Positions 1-8,945 of a stretch of DNA of 64,000 nucleotides are shown here, in pieces; positions within the stretch are counted from its first letter, which is position 1, and each line of letters begins with the position of its first letter. Below the pieces are notes generated by a model that saw only the letters and a program-made list of their open reading frames with translations, was not told the DNA's origin and did not search any database. The stretch comes from Alphaproteobacteria bacterium (GTDB lineage Bacteria > Pseudomonadota > Alphaproteobacteria > Caedimonadales > UBA9215), in assembly GCA_009993885.1 (NCBI GenBank), contig JAACSN010000009.1:37389-101388 (forward strand), given 5' to 3'. A program made the position numbers and the translations under genes.

Positions 1-90
1 CACATTAATTGGGCAAGTTTTAAAGGATCCATGAAAATCTCCTTCCTGTTGGGTTTCACCATGGAAAACACCCTATCCTATCAGACTTAG
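1..90 (+). other. Window-edge tail of an upstream gene (frame ambiguous)
   Basis: A gene probably enters the window from the left, because a good rho-independent terminator follows at 95-117. Two forward frames are open at the edge. One ends with TGA at 32-34 and reads TLIGQVLKDP at its end, which looks like ordinary protein. The other ends with TAG at 88-90 and has an odd composition. The first frame is the more natural one, but the fragment is too short to identify. Confidence 0.3.
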
Positions 91-94
91 ACCT

Positions 95-117
95 CCTTGT
101 AAAACAAGGTTTTTTTT
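95..117 (+). terminator. Rho-independent terminator
   Basis: CCTTGT (95-100) and ACAAGG (104-109) form a six-pair stem with an AAA loop, followed by eight T residues. The orientation closes a plus-strand gene lying mostly outside the window. Confidence 0.65.
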
Positions 118-239
118 CATATTCATAAAGAATTTCTAAACATATAACAAAAAATTAAATCAATATGTAAACTGTTTTTATTTACAAATACATACAATAA
201 CGCTATCAGTATAAATAAATAAAAAATAGGAAATTATTC

Positions 240-665
240 ATGAAGAACACTTTTAACCTAACACTTTTTTCTATCACGCTTTTGACTTTCACTGTTCAAA
301 GCAGCAATTATCTTGAAGAGACGTTTACAGAAAAACCCCCTGCAATAGTTACAAATACAATGATCGAGATCCCTGAAAAGGAAAAACGCGCCGAACACGC
401 CTTGCTTAAAAAAGGCATTGATGCTTTTCTAAAAAGAGAGTTTTTTGATGCTCTTACCCATTTCACGAAAGCTCTCGGAGATTACGGGTCACCCTTGGGT
501 TACCTCTATGCTTCGGCTTTGGAAACGGCTCCACAAACTAAAACACGTTATTATCTGATCGCCCAAAAGGCCGAAGAATTTGGCGCCTTACCGGCCGGAA
601 CGGTTAAAACCCATAACATGTGGATTCAACACTTTTTCGAAAACCTCAAAAAAAGCCCAGCTTAG
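240..665 (+). CDS. Exported hypothetical protein with a TPR/Sel1-like segment
   Basis: This 141-residue protein is not recognised by family. Residues 1-21 look like a signal peptide (Lys at position 2, then a Leu/Phe/Thr-rich core ending near VQSS), so it is probably periplasmic or secreted. Residues about 50-115 form an amphipathic helical stretch (ALLKKGIDAFLKREFFDALT and onward) with the A/G/Y spacing seen in TPR or Sel1-like helical repeats, but only one or two degenerate units are present. It stands alone, converging on prfB 13 bases away. The ATG at 240 is the only plausible start. The TPR resemblance is inference. Confidence 0.7.
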   Translation: MKNTFNLTLFSITLLTFTVQSSNYLEETFTEKPPAIVTNTMIEIPEKEKRAEHALLKKGIDAFLKREFFDALTHFTKALGDYGSPLGYLYASALETAPQTKTRYYLIAQKAEEFGALPAGTVKTHNMWIQHFFENLKKSPA

Positions 666-678
666 TCACTTATAAACT

Positions 679-1774
679 TTAAAGCCTTGCTGCCAAAGAA
701 GCTTCAAGAAAAGCATCAATCTCACCGTCAAGAACAGCGGTGGGATTGCTCTTTTCAACGTTTGTACGCAAATCCTTGACCATTTGATAAGGATGCAAAA
801 CGTATGAGCGAATTTGATGCCCCCACCCGATCTCATTCTTAACCGCATTGGCGGCTTGAGCATCTGCTTCACGGCGACGCATTTCAACCTCAAACAAACG
901 CGCCCGCAGCATTGACATGGCTTCGGCTTTATTCTTATGTTGGGAGCGTTGATTTTGACATTGCACCACAACGCCTGTCGGCATATGAGTAATGCGCACA
1001 GCGCTTTCCGTGGTGTTCACGTGTTGCCCTCCGGCTCCCGAAGCACGGTAAGTATCAATACGCAAATCTTTTTCTTCTATATCAATGTCGACGGAATCAT
1101 CAATAACGGGATAAATAGAAACAGATGCAAAGCTTGTGTGACGCCTCGCATTAGAATCAAAAGGAGAAATACGCACCAAACGATGAATGCCGCTTTCCGT
1201 TTTTAACCAACCATAGGCTTGATAGCCGATTACTTTGAAGGTTGAAGATTTTATACCGGCTTCATCCCCTGAAACTTCTGACATCCATTCAATTTTATAG
1301 TTATTTCGCTCGGCCCACCGCACATACATGCGCTGAATCATCAAAGCCCAATCCTGTGCTTCCGTCCCGCCTGCTCCCGCATGAATTTCTAAAAAGCAAT
1401 CATTTTTGTCAGCTTCCCCCGAAAGCAAGCTTTCAAGTCGCAGGCGCTCTCCGCGCTTTGCGAGTTTTTCTAAAAGGCGCTCTCCTTCTGCAACGGACTC
1501 TTCATCGTCTTCCGTTTCTCCTAATTCGATAAGCGTAAGCGAATCCTCAAGCTCGCGCTCAACCTCGGCAATGCGTTCAAAAGAGGTCTTGAGACTATCT
1601 CGCTCTTGCATGGTTTTTTGAGCTTTTTCTTGGTCAGACCAAAGAGACGGATCTTCTGCGAGGACATCTAATTCTTTAAGGCGTTTAAGGGCAACATCAT
1701 AGTCAAAGATGCCTCCTTAGAACAGAGATGACTTGCATCACATCGTCCTTGAGTTTTATCATTTCTGCGCGCAT
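679..1774 (-). CDS. prfB: Peptide chain release factor 2 (RF2), with programmed +1 frameshift
   Basis: RF2 recognises UGA and UAA stop codons and triggers release of the finished peptide. The gene is in two frames. A 23-codon leader starts at ATG 1774 and ends at an in-frame TGA (1705-1703). The body continues in the +1 frame from 1704 to 679. The shift site reads CTT TGA C, preceded by the Shine-Dalgarno-like AGGAGG, the classical RF2 autoregulation signal. The joined protein has 364 residues, close to the 365 of E. coli RF2. The decoding tripeptide SPF is near residues 203-205 and the catalytic GGQ is at 248-250. When RF2 is scarce, ribosomes pause at UGA and shift, producing more RF2. The gene converges on the exported orphan upstream and is monocistronic. 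Confidence 0.97.
1703..1718 (-). promoter_or_regulatory. prfB: RF2 programmed +1 frameshift site
   Basis: Read on the minus strand the site is AAGGAGGCATCTTTGA. It holds an internal Shine-Dalgarno-like AGGAGG, then CTT and an in-frame TGA followed by C. Skipping one U after CTT puts the ribosome into the 341-codon body frame. This arrangement is the known RF2 autoregulatory element. Confidence 0.95.
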
Positions 1775-1898
1775 TTTCGTGTCCTTTAAAATTTCTCTAC
1801 AGAATAACAAGTCGCCTTGAAAATTCAAGATCTATATATTCCTAAGCTCTGTGCTATACTGGTTTTCGGACACACACAAAAAATAGGTTCTACAAACC

Positions 1899-3263
1899 AT
1901 GAACATTATTATTTGCGGCGCCGGACAAGTTGGTTTTAACCTTGCAAAATACCTTGCAGGACGCAATCACAATATAACCGTGATCGACATAAACCAAACC
2001 CTGATCACAAAAATTAATGATCGTTTGGATGTAAAAGCCGTTTGCGGACATGCCTCGCACCCCGAAGTTTTAAGACGCGCCGGTGTTGAAAATACGGACA
2101 TGATCATCGCCTTAACCCACGCCGATGAAGTCAACATGGTTGCATGTCAAATTGCGCATAGCATTTACGATGTTCCTAAAAAAATCGCTCGCATTCGCAG
2201 CCAAGCCTACCTGAACGTTTCAGGAAAAGGTCTTTTTACCGATAATAATATGCCCATCGACTATATCATTTCCCCTGAAAACGAAGTTGCCCACACTATT
2301 TCTCGAGGCCTTGCTGTTCCGGGAGCTCTCGATATAACTCCTCTGGCCGATAATCGCCTTGCCCTTTTAGGGGTTCGGTGTACCGTTGACACTCCCATTG
2401 TTAATACACCCATTACACACATCCCCAGCCTTTTTCCCGAAGTTGATTTCACCATTGTAGGCATTTCAAGGGGCGACATTAAAATCATTCCGACGCCAAC
2501 GGAAGTCCTTATGCCGCGAGACGAAGTCTATTATATTGTTGATCAAGAACGCATTGACCAATCTTTAAATGCTTTCGGTTATCACGGCGACACAACAAAG
2601 CGCATTGTGATTTTAGGCGGCGGTAATATCGGCCTTTTCTTAGCCCAAGAAATTGAGGCTCATTATCCCCATATTCGCATCCATATCATTGAACGCTCCC
2701 CCGAACGGGCGACCTATATTGCTCAAAAATTAATCCGCACAATCATTTTGAACGGAGATGCCCTTGATGGCGAAATGCTTTTAGAAGCAGGAGTCCAAAG
2801 CGCCGACACGGTTGTTGCGGTGACCGAAGATGATCGTGTGAATACCTTGGCGACGGTGTTAGCAAAACGTTTAGGGTCCAAAAAAGCTATGTGTCTTGCC
2901 AACAAAACTTCCTTTGCAAACCTTGTGATTTCCCTTGGGGTTGATGCGGTTATCAATCCAAGAGTTGTAACGGTTTCTAAAATCATGCAATACATCCGAC
3001 GAGGCAACGTGCATTCCGTTAATTCCCTTGGCGAAAATTTTGGTGAAGTTATTGACGTCGATGCCTCAAGCGCAAGCACCCTCGTGGGAAAAACCATCCA
3101 AGACCTTTATGAGAGCCATAAAATACTCGTAGCTGCTCTTATCCGTGACAATCAAGTGACCATCCCCCGTCAAAGCAGCACCATTCGTCTTGAAGATCGC
3201 GTTATTTTGATGCTTGCCCCCGAACAAGCCAAACGCTCTGAAGATCTTCTTGGCATCGGCTAA
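1899..3263 (+). CDS. trkA: Trk potassium uptake system, NAD-binding peripheral subunit TrkA
   Basis: TrkA is the cytoplasmic regulatory subunit that gates the TrkH/TrkG potassium channel in response to nucleotides. The 454-residue protein has the usual duplicated layout. The first RCK_N Rossmann domain begins at residue 1 with the GAGQVGFNLAKYL nucleotide-binding loop and acidic IDIN at the end of beta-2. It is followed by RCK_C, a second RCK_N starting near residue 232 (ILGGGNIGLFLA), and a terminal RCK_C. Length matches full-length TrkA (about 458). A promoter-like TATACT lies at 1855-1860. No trkH or trkG is in the window, so its channel partner must be encoded elsewhere. Confidence 0.95.
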   Translation: MNIIICGAGQVGFNLAKYLAGRNHNITVIDINQTLITKINDRLDVKAVCGHASHPEVLRRAGVENTDMIIALTHADEVNMVACQIAHSIYDVPKKIARIRSQAYLNVSGKGLFTDNNMPIDYIISPENEVAHTISRGLAVPGALDITPLADNRLALLGVRCTVDTPIVNTPITHIPSLFPEVDFTIVGISRGDIKIIPTPTEVLMPRDEVYYIVDQERIDQSLNAFGYHGDTTKRIVILGGGNIGLFLAQEIEAHYPHIRIHIIERSPERATYIAQKLIRTIILNGDALDGEMLLEAGVQSADTVVAVTEDDRVNTLATVLAKRLGSKKAMCLANKTSFANLVISLGVDAVINPRVVTVSKIMQYIRRGNVHSVNSLGENFGEVIDVDASSASTLVGKTIQDLYESHKILVAALIRDNQVTIPRQSSTIRLEDRVILMLAPEQAKRSEDLLGIG

Positions 3264-3338
3264 GCTCCTTTTCCCTTTAAGCTTCCCTTGGAAAATGCTA
3301 TTTTAAAGAGTAGACATAATAATAAAAAGGCTCTTGAA

Positions 3339-3578
3339 ATGCATGATGAAAAACACGATCTTATTCGCGAACTTCCCGAATACAAAGAAAAAATCCATGA
3401 AATGAAAGAATCCAACGCTCATTTTCGAAAGATTTTTGACGAATACCACGTTCTGACAAAAGATATCCGACACTTGGAAAGCCAAGATATTCCTGTTACC
3501 GACGCGCATTTTGAAGAGCTCAAGAAAAAACGTCTTCACTATAAAGATGAGCTTTTTACGATGTTAAACGCAGCTTAA
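3339..3578 (+). CDS. YdcH-like small protein (DUF465 type)
   Basis: This 79-residue, highly charged alpha-helical protein begins MHDEKHDLIRELPEYKEKI. An HDLI..LPEYK..I start and a helical-hairpin second half rich in Lys/Glu are typical of YdcH/DUF465 proteins, common in alphaproteobacteria and of unknown function. An in-frame start at 3288 is possible, but ATG 3339 is preferred because AAAAAGG precedes it at 3324-3330 and the family is about 70-80 residues long. A strong terminator follows at 3601-3643. Confidence 0.75.
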   Translation: MHDEKHDLIRELPEYKEKIHEMKESNAHFRKIFDEYHVLTKDIRHLESQDIPVTDAHFEELKKKRLHYKDELFTMLNAA

Positions 3579-3600
3579 CATCAAACAAGTTTATTAAAAG

Positions 3601-3643
3601 GCTCGAAATTTTATTTCCGTAAAAAAGATTTCGGGCTTTTTTT
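3601..3643 (+). terminator. Rho-independent terminator after the YdcH-like gene
   Basis: GCTCGAAAT (3601-3609) pairs with ATTTCGGGC (3628-3636), and a run of seven T follows. Confidence 0.8.
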
Positions 3644-3744
3644 ATGTTCGCCTATTTTCACTTTTTCCCTATAAAATCCCCCTCAAATATGCTCTTCTAG
3701 CAGAACCCGTAAGGGAATTAAAAAAAAACAGGAGAAATTTTATA

Positions 3745-4269
3745 ATGCAATTTAGATTCCAAAAAATCCTTTTAATTCTTCTCCTTACCGTCAAGGTAAA
3801 TGCCAGCGCCCTAGGAGACCATGCAACGCCGGAAGATGTCGTCGCCCCTGAGCACAATTGGACACGGACTTTTGTTTTAAAAAACGGAAAGAACACAATC
3901 ACCTATACACCGGAAGACATAGTCATAAGACCGGGTATGAGCTGCGATGGCCCCGGTATTTCAGCCCCGGATCAACTTTTTTCCAACCGTTCAAAACAAA
4001 TGACTTATGACGCATTTGTTAGCGCCCTTGTTCGCGCCGGAATCTATGAAGATAAACCCGAAAATTGGTACGGAGAGTTTCCGTGCACCGGAGGCCTAAA
4101 AATTACCCATGTACCGCAAGGTGTTATCCTGCAACAAAATGGTGAAACGAAAGCCTATCAATCATTAATCTTAGAGCGTAATGCTGATCATATTTTAACA
4201 GGCGCTCTATCCTATGACGTTTTTGTCGGTATTTTAGAAGCTTCCGGATACTATAAACACACGGATTAA
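3745..4269 (+). CDS. Exported hypothetical protein
   Basis: This 174-residue protein is not recognised. Residues 1-21 form a clear signal peptide (basic QFRFQK, then ILLILLLTVKVNASA with an A-S-A cleavage site). The mature part contains two Cys residues (in GMSCDGPG and FPCTGG) that could form a disulfide. It also contains a repeated layout: a 'YDAFVSALVRAGIYEDK' stretch is echoed near the C terminus by 'YDVFVGILEASGYYKHTD', suggesting internal duplication of a helical motif. AGGAG lies 10 bases before the ATG. It is a single-gene unit flanked by terminator-like structures. A periplasmic or secreted role is inference. Confidence 0.75.
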   Translation: MQFRFQKILLILLLTVKVNASALGDHATPEDVVAPEHNWTRTFVLKNGKNTITYTPEDIVIRPGMSCDGPGISAPDQLFSNRSKQMTYDAFVSALVRAGIYEDKPENWYGEFPCTGGLKITHVPQGVILQQNGETKAYQSLILERNADHILTGALSYDVFVGILEASGYYKHTD

Positions 4270-4287
4270 ATACACATTATACTGTAA

Positions 4288-4331
4288 AAGTCTCTGCAAA
4301 AGGCCTTTTCTTCCGCTTGCTGCAGAGACTT
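4288..4331 (+). repeat. Inverted repeat, possible terminator
   Basis: AAGTCTCTGCA (4288-4298) and TGCAGAGACTT (4321-4331) are perfect 11-base inverted arms around a 22-base spacer that contains the palindrome AAAAGGCCTTTT. There is no T run directly after it, so intrinsic termination is uncertain. Its position between two convergent genes suits a bidirectional transcription barrier. Confidence 0.55.
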
Positions 4332-4401
4332 CTATATCCTTGAAAGGTCTTTATTTTTTAGCCTTATTTCTCGGAGACCCGCACTCAAGGGGAAAGGTAT
4401 A

Positions 4402-5556
4402 TTACTTATTCTTCCGATTTGCATATATTCTGCCAATTCTTGGTAAATCGGTATTATTTATAATACTTGGATTTTGACTCTTACGGTCTTTATTTCTTAG
4501 AACAAAGTACTCATGCTCTGAAGGAAAAGAGAATTCTTCAAGGGAAGAAAGGAGAGTTATATCATCATCATCCGAAAAAGAAAAAGTGATTGCGGGTTCT
4601 TCTCCTAAAAACCGCCTTTTATCAGAGCGCGCTTTCTCTATAAGAACTTGATTTTCAAGGGAGTAGTTTTTTATAGTTGATTGTGATTTAGCTTTTTTTA
4701 GCCCTTTACTTCTTTTGTTACCGCGCCCCCCTGAAGGCTCTCTTTGCTCTGCTTGTACCGTAACATTTTCTTCGATAAGATTTCCAAAATCCGACTCATT
4801 CCTAAGGATAACCGGCTTTCTCTTTTCCTTAGAAGGTCTTAAATCTCCTCTCGAATTAGCTCTGCTAAAGGTTTTTTTCTTCTGGTGAACATTACGCCTT
4901 TTGGGTTTTCTCACCGTCTCCTGAAATTGCCCGAACAAGTCTATTTCACTCTTTGAGTTCGGACGATGGAAATGGGGTTGGAAAGATTTCTGATCCTCTT
5001 CTCCTAATTGTTCTTTACCCTTTTTTTTCCATTTAATGATGTCAAAACCGTTAGATCTTTCTTCCTCGGTTCCGCCAACGCTCTCGGGAAGAATGAAGGA
5101 AAAGGCATAATGTTCTAATTCGGCCGTTATACCCGAGTGTGATACAGCTTCTTTTTTATAAGCTTCGATGAATCGAACGGTAGAGCCCTCAACGATATCA
5201 TTTACAGACCTTACATTCTGAGATAGAAAAGTTACCGTCTTCAAATCTTTTTGCTTTATACGTCCTTTTTTCATGGGAAAGTTTATACGAATGGGTTTCG
5301 TGCCGGTATCGTATCGATTAGGCTCACTCTTAAATAACATTCTTAAGATTGCGAGGGGAATATCTTTCTTCTCCTCCTTATAAGAAGCCGTATTTAGAGA
5401 TTTTGGATTAAAGTTCCTAAAAAAAGTTCTGAGGCGCTTTGACGTATCCTCTAAAGCAATTTCCTCAATACTTTCTTCAGAGCTGCTTGCCTGTATGGGA
5501 TGTGCCATAAAAACACCAAAAGAAAAAAGCATAAAGCCGGTAGTCATCAAATTCAT
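4402..5556 (-). CDS. Exported, highly charged hypothetical protein
   Basis: This 384-residue protein is not recognised. Residues 1-23 are a signal peptide (MTTGFMLFSFGVFMAHPIQA, cleavage near QASSS). The mature chain is hydrophilic and lacks membrane segments. It has a Lys/Arg-rich, probably disordered middle (KRRNVHQKKKTF, KEKRKPVILRN, GNKRSKGLKKAKSQ) followed by an acidic patch with four consecutive Asp near the C terminus. AAGGGG precedes the ATG. The basic tracts resemble nuclear-localisation-like clusters, so a secreted host-directed protein is conceivable, but nothing in the sequence proves it. Confidence 0.7.
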   Translation of the reverse strand: MNLMTTGFMLFSFGVFMAHPIQASSSEESIEEIALEDTSKRLRTFFRNFNPKSLNTASYKEEKKDIPLAILRMLFKSEPNRYDTGTKPIRINFPMKKGRIKQKDLKTVTFLSQNVRSVNDIVEGSTVRFIEAYKKEAVSHSGITAELEHYAFSFILPESVGGTEEERSNGFDIIKWKKKGKEQLGEEDQKSFQPHFHRPNSKSEIDLFGQFQETVRKPKRRNVHQKKKTFSRANSRGDLRPSKEKRKPVILRNESDFGNLIEENVTVQAEQREPSGGRGNKRSKGLKKAKSQSTIKNYSLENQVLIEKARSDKRRFLGEEPAITFSFSDDDDITLLSSLEEFSFPSEHEYFVLRNKDRKSQNPSIINNTDLPRIGRIYANRKNK

Positions 5557-5652
5557 TTAAAAGTCCCCTTTATTTATTTCCGAAAATTATCATTAATAAA
5601 AAATTAATTTATTAAACACATATCAGCTATATAAAAACATAATAAATGTTTT

Positions 5653-5681
5653 TTGACAATGAAAAAATAAAATCTGATACG
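5653..5681 (+). promoter_or_regulatory. Candidate sigma-70 promoter for the MFS gene
   Basis: A consensus TTGACA (5653-5658) is followed after 17 bases by GATACG (5676-5681), a weak -10. The MFS start codon lies about 50 bases downstream. Confidence 0.4.
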
Positions 5682-5733
5682 CCCAACCTTAAAGCGTCTT
5701 GCGACCTTAAGATAAATATGCCATATTGGCGTA

Positions 5734-7020
5734 ATGGAATCGCAAAACTCTGCTCTACCCGCCCCCTCCACACATTCAACCAAATCCGTCTGGATCTTTT
5801 GGGGAATCGCTGCCCTCTTTTACTTTTATCAATTTATTCTACGGGTGAGCCCCGGCGTTATGAGCCAAGAGCTTATGAGAGATTTTGCCGTTCAAGGCTG
5901 TGCCCTTGGCGTTCTTGGTGCCTTTTATTACAATGCCTACGCAGCCATGCAAATTCCCCTTGGCATCCTTTTAGACCGTTTCGGGCCACGACGTTTAATG
6001 GCCGCAAGTTGTGCCGTTGCAACTTTAGGCACTTACCTCTTTTCCCAAGCAGAAACCTTAAGCGTTGCTTCTTTTGGACGGCTTTTAATGGGGGCAGGCG
6101 CTGCGTGCGGGTTCATAGGAACCCTCAAACTCGCAACTCTCTGGTTTCCTCCCGAGCGCCTTGGACGCGTTATCGGTTTTACAATGATCCTCGGCACTCT
6201 TGGCGCAACATCGGCAGGAGCCCCCTTGGGTGCCCTTGTGGGTGAATTCGGCTGGCGTTATACACTTCTTCTTGTGGCCGTTGCCGGTTCAGGCCTCGCA
6301 GCTGCCCTTTATTTTATCCTAAGGGAGCCGCGTGATTTAAAAATTATAAAAGAAAAACCGCCTATAAAACTTTTAGACGGCCTCGCAACGGTCATCACCT
6401 CGAAACAGGTTTGGTTTGTGGCTCTTTTCGGCTGTTTGATGTATGTTCCCCTTGCAGCCCTCGCCGACCTTTGGGGTACGCTTTATCTCTCCGAGCGTTA
6501 CGGTATATCTGCAAAACGAGCGGCATCTATGGTTTCTTTTATCTATATCGGTGTTTGCCTTGGTGCGCCTTTTGCCATGTGGTTTTCAGACTATCTGAGA
6601 AATCGTAAAAAAGTTATGTTTGCAAGCGCCGTCATCTATTTATTGGTCTTTTTAGGAATCCTTTATATTGATAACATTCCGATGCCGTTAATGTACGGCT
6701 TAATGTTTTGTGCCGGCTTTTTCTTTTCCGGGCAAAATCTTGTCTTCGCCATGGCAACGGAGAATATGCCCCTGAGAATTAGCGGCATCACCACGGCTTT
6801 TACCAACATGATTGTGATGCTTAGCGGCGTAATATTCGAGCCCCTTGTCGGTCGGTTACTGGATTATAAATGGAACGGAACATTGAAAAACGGCGCCCCC
6901 CATTTTACAACGGAGAATTTTACCTTTGCCCTAACGTCTGTGCCCGTCGCCCTTGCACTTGCCGTTCTAACTCTTTTATTTATCAAAGAAACTTATCCCT
7001 CAAGATCCTCAAAGAACTAA
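5734..7020 (+). CDS. Major facilitator superfamily permease
   Basis: This 428-residue integral membrane protein has about twelve hydrophobic segments in two halves. The MFS signature between helices 2 and 3 is present as LLDRFGPRRLMA (about residues 78-90). A central cytoplasmic loop (REPRDLKIIKEKPPIK, about residues 195-210) joins the halves. The sequence fits the anion/organophosphate:cation symporter side of the family, of the kind common in Legionella-, Coxiella- and Rickettsia-like bacteria, but the substrate cannot be told from sequence alone. Its last 12 bases overlap the 3' end of the convergent rsmE gene, leaving no room for a terminator. Confidence 0.9.
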   Translation: MESQNSALPAPSTHSTKSVWIFWGIAALFYFYQFILRVSPGVMSQELMRDFAVQGCALGVLGAFYYNAYAAMQIPLGILLDRFGPRRLMAASCAVATLGTYLFSQAETLSVASFGRLLMGAGAACGFIGTLKLATLWFPPERLGRVIGFTMILGTLGATSAGAPLGALVGEFGWRYTLLLVAVAGSGLAAALYFILREPRDLKIIKEKPPIKLLDGLATVITSKQVWFVALFGCLMYVPLAALADLWGTLYLSERYGISAKRAASMVSFIYIGVCLGAPFAMWFSDYLRNRKKVMFASAVIYLLVFLGILYIDNIPMPLMYGLMFCAGFFFSGQNLVFAMATENMPLRISGITTAFTNMIVMLSGVIFEPLVGRLLDYKWNGTLKNGAPHFTTENFTFALTSVPVALALAVLTLLFIKETYPSRSSKN

Positions 7021-7725
7021 GGCTAACTGGCTTAAAATAGAAACAGCTGCCGTTTCAGCCCTCAAAACGTGAGGGCTTAAGGTAACAAAACGCACAGCCC
7101 TTTGATGTTGAAGTTTTTGGAACTCTTGAGGAGAAAATCCTCCCTCCGGGCCAATCAAAACATAAGCCGTTAAACTTTTATTGTATTGTTTTAAAATTGT
7201 TTGAGCGCCCTCACGGCGTTCGTCACAGACGTACAAAATATCTTTCTCGGGGTCAAGGCTGCTAAGCAATTGGTCAAGAGATTGTAAGGGAGAAAACTCA
7301 GGCAGATGAAAGCGTCGGCACTGCTCACAGGCCTCAATAGCCGTTAATCGATGCTTCTCCGCTTTAAAGGCTCGTACAACAGTACGGTCTGTTAAAAGAG
7401 GATGAAAGCGCGTTACCCCAAGTTCGGTTCCTTTTTCAATGACAAAGTGAAGAGGATGTTGTTTTAAGGGCGCAAAGCAAAGGTGGACTTCAGGTAAAAT
7501 CTTTTGAGGAGCAAGCTGTTCGCAAACCTCAAGAAGGCAAGTTTTTTTAGAGCCCCCTTGAAGCTCGGCTTTCCACAAACCGTCATAGCCGTTAAAAACC
7601 GACAGGGAGTCCCCGGCGCCAAGACGCATCACATGAGTAACATAATGGGATTGTTTTTTATCAAGTTCAACAAAAGTACCTTGTGACAGCACGGATGCCT
7701 CAACAAAAAGCCGAACCTTTCCCAT
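7009..7725 (-). CDS. rsmE: 16S rRNA (uracil-1498-N3)-methyltransferase RsmE
   Basis: RsmE is a SPOUT-class enzyme that methylates N3 of U1498 in 16S rRNA using S-adenosylmethionine. The 238-residue protein has the PUA-like N-terminal part (KKQSHYVTHVMRLGAGD) and the C-terminal knot with the family signature IGPEGGFSPQE (about residues 192-202), ending with LSPHVLRAETAA, the conserved RsmE cofactor-binding tail. The start ATG at 7725 is only two bases after the tgt stop codon, with AAAGGA straddling the junction, so translation is coupled to tgt. It is the last gene of the yhhQ-tgt-rsmE operon. Confidence 0.95.
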   Translation of the reverse strand: MGKVRLFVEASVLSQGTFVELDKKQSHYVTHVMRLGAGDSLSVFNGYDGLWKAELQGGSKKTCLLEVCEQLAPQKILPEVHLCFAPLKQHPLHFVIEKGTELGVTRFHPLLTDRTVVRAFKAEKHRLTAIEACEQCRRFHLPEFSPLQSLDQLLSSLDPEKDILYVCDERREGAQTILKQYNKSLTAYVLIGPEGGFSPQEFQKLQHQRAVRFVTLSPHVLRAETAAVSILSQLALVL

Positions 7726-7727
7726 TT

Positions 7728-8945
7728 TTATCCTTTAACCCACTTCTTTCGTTCTTCTAATAGGGTATCACTTTTTATGGCATCTCGAACAGCTTCTAAA
7801 AGGCGATTCATATAAGCAACGTTATGAATTGTGATGGCTTGCATGGCAAGAAGTTCTTTGGCTTTCAGCAAATAATGCAGATAAGAACGCGAGTAACTTT
7901 TACATGTTTCACATTCACAGCTTGCGTCAATGGGTTCGGGATCTTCTTTAAACCGAGTATTCTTTAAATTAATATGCTCTTTATCCGTCTCAATTTCTTG
8001 ATCTGCCCGAATAAGAGCACCGCCATGACGAGCCAACCGCGTCGGGTGAACACAATCAAACGTATCAATGCCCTGTTGCACCCCTTCAAAGATATCACGA
8101 ACGCCGCCAATGCCTAGTAAATGCACGGGACGCTTTGGATTCAAAAGACTCATCGTGTAAGAGACAACCTCATACATTTGTTCTTTATCTGCGCCGAGGG
8201 AACCGCCGACAGCATGGGCAAAGAACGGTTGTGAGTTCACAAAGTCCGTTGCTTCACGACGCAAATCTTCATAAATGCCGCCTTGCACAATACCGTACAG
8301 GGCTTGGGTGCCGTTGTGATGCTTTGCAAATTCGGCAAGGCTGCGCTCTTCCCATCTATGCGAGCGATGCATGGAAAGCTCCGTATAGGATTTCTCCACA
8401 TGAAAAGGAGTGCACTCATCAAACACCACAACAAAATCGGTTCCCAATTCACGCTGGGTTTCAATAGATTTTTCAGGAGACAGCATATGCTTTTTACCGT
8501 CAAGATAAGACTTAAATTCAGCGCCCTCCTCTGTGATTTCTAACAAGGTTTTGCGACGCCCCCCAAAGCGCTTACCCTTAATTTCACTGGCGACGGATCC
8601 GTGACCCAAACTAAAAACTTGAAAACCGCCGGAATCCGTTAAAATCGGGCCGTTCCAACCCATAAATTTATGGATGCCGCCCATCTTTTGGATGAGCTTG
8701 CTACCCGGACTTAGCATAAGGTGATAAGTGTTTGAAAGAATAAATTGTGTACCGCAAGTTTTCATTTGACGAGGGGACAAACCTTTAATGGCGGCCTTTG
8801 TCGCACAGAAAATAAACGCAGGTGTTTCAACGCTCCCGTGGGGGGTGTTTAAAACACCAAGACGCGCCTTTGAGCTTGGACTTTGGAAAGTGATATCAAA
8901 GGAAAAACCGGGATAGTCAAGGGAAGATATTTTAGGCGATTGCAT
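7728..8945 (-). CDS. tgt: tRNA-guanine transglycosylase, probably queuine-accepting
   Basis: Tgt replaces guanine-34 of GUN-anticodon tRNAs with a 7-deazaguanine base. The 405-residue protein has the general base Asp104 in LTDSGGFQ, the nucleophile Asp297 in DCVHPTRLARHG, and the zinc ligands Cys343, Cys345, Cys348 and His374. The pocket loop that reads GGLAVGE in preQ1-using bacterial enzymes reads GGSLGAD here (residues 247-253). Gly251 therefore occupies the position of Z. mobilis Val233. Eukaryotic queuine-specific enzymes also have Gly there, giving room for the cyclopentenediol. This makes queuine the likely substrate, by inference. Its 5' end overlaps yhhQ by 14 bases. Confidence 0.95.
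   Translation of the reverse strand: MQSPKISSLDYPGFSFDITFQSPSSKARLGVLNTPHGSVETPAFIFCATKAAIKGLSPRQMKTCGTQFILSNTYHLMLSPGSKLIQKMGGIHKFMGWNGPILTDSGGFQVFSLGHGSVASEIKGKRFGGRRKTLLEITEEGAEFKSYLDGKKHMLSPEKSIETQRELGTDFVVVFDECTPFHVEKSYTELSMHRSHRWEERSLAEFAKHHNGTQALYGIVQGGIYEDLRREATDFVNSQPFFAHAVGGSLGADKEQMYEVVSYTMSLLNPKRPVHLLGIGGVRDIFEGVQQGIDTFDCVHPTRLARHGGALIRADQEIETDKEHINLKNTRFKEDPEPIDASCECETCKSYSRSYLHYLLKAKELLAMQAITIHNVAYMNRLLEAVRDAIKSDTLLEERKKWVKG

Noticed and set aside
5646..6245. Forward ORF of 199 codons overlapping the MFS gene
   Set aside because: It is out of frame with a clear MFS permease and has Arg/Cys/Pro-rich composition typical of a shadow frame.
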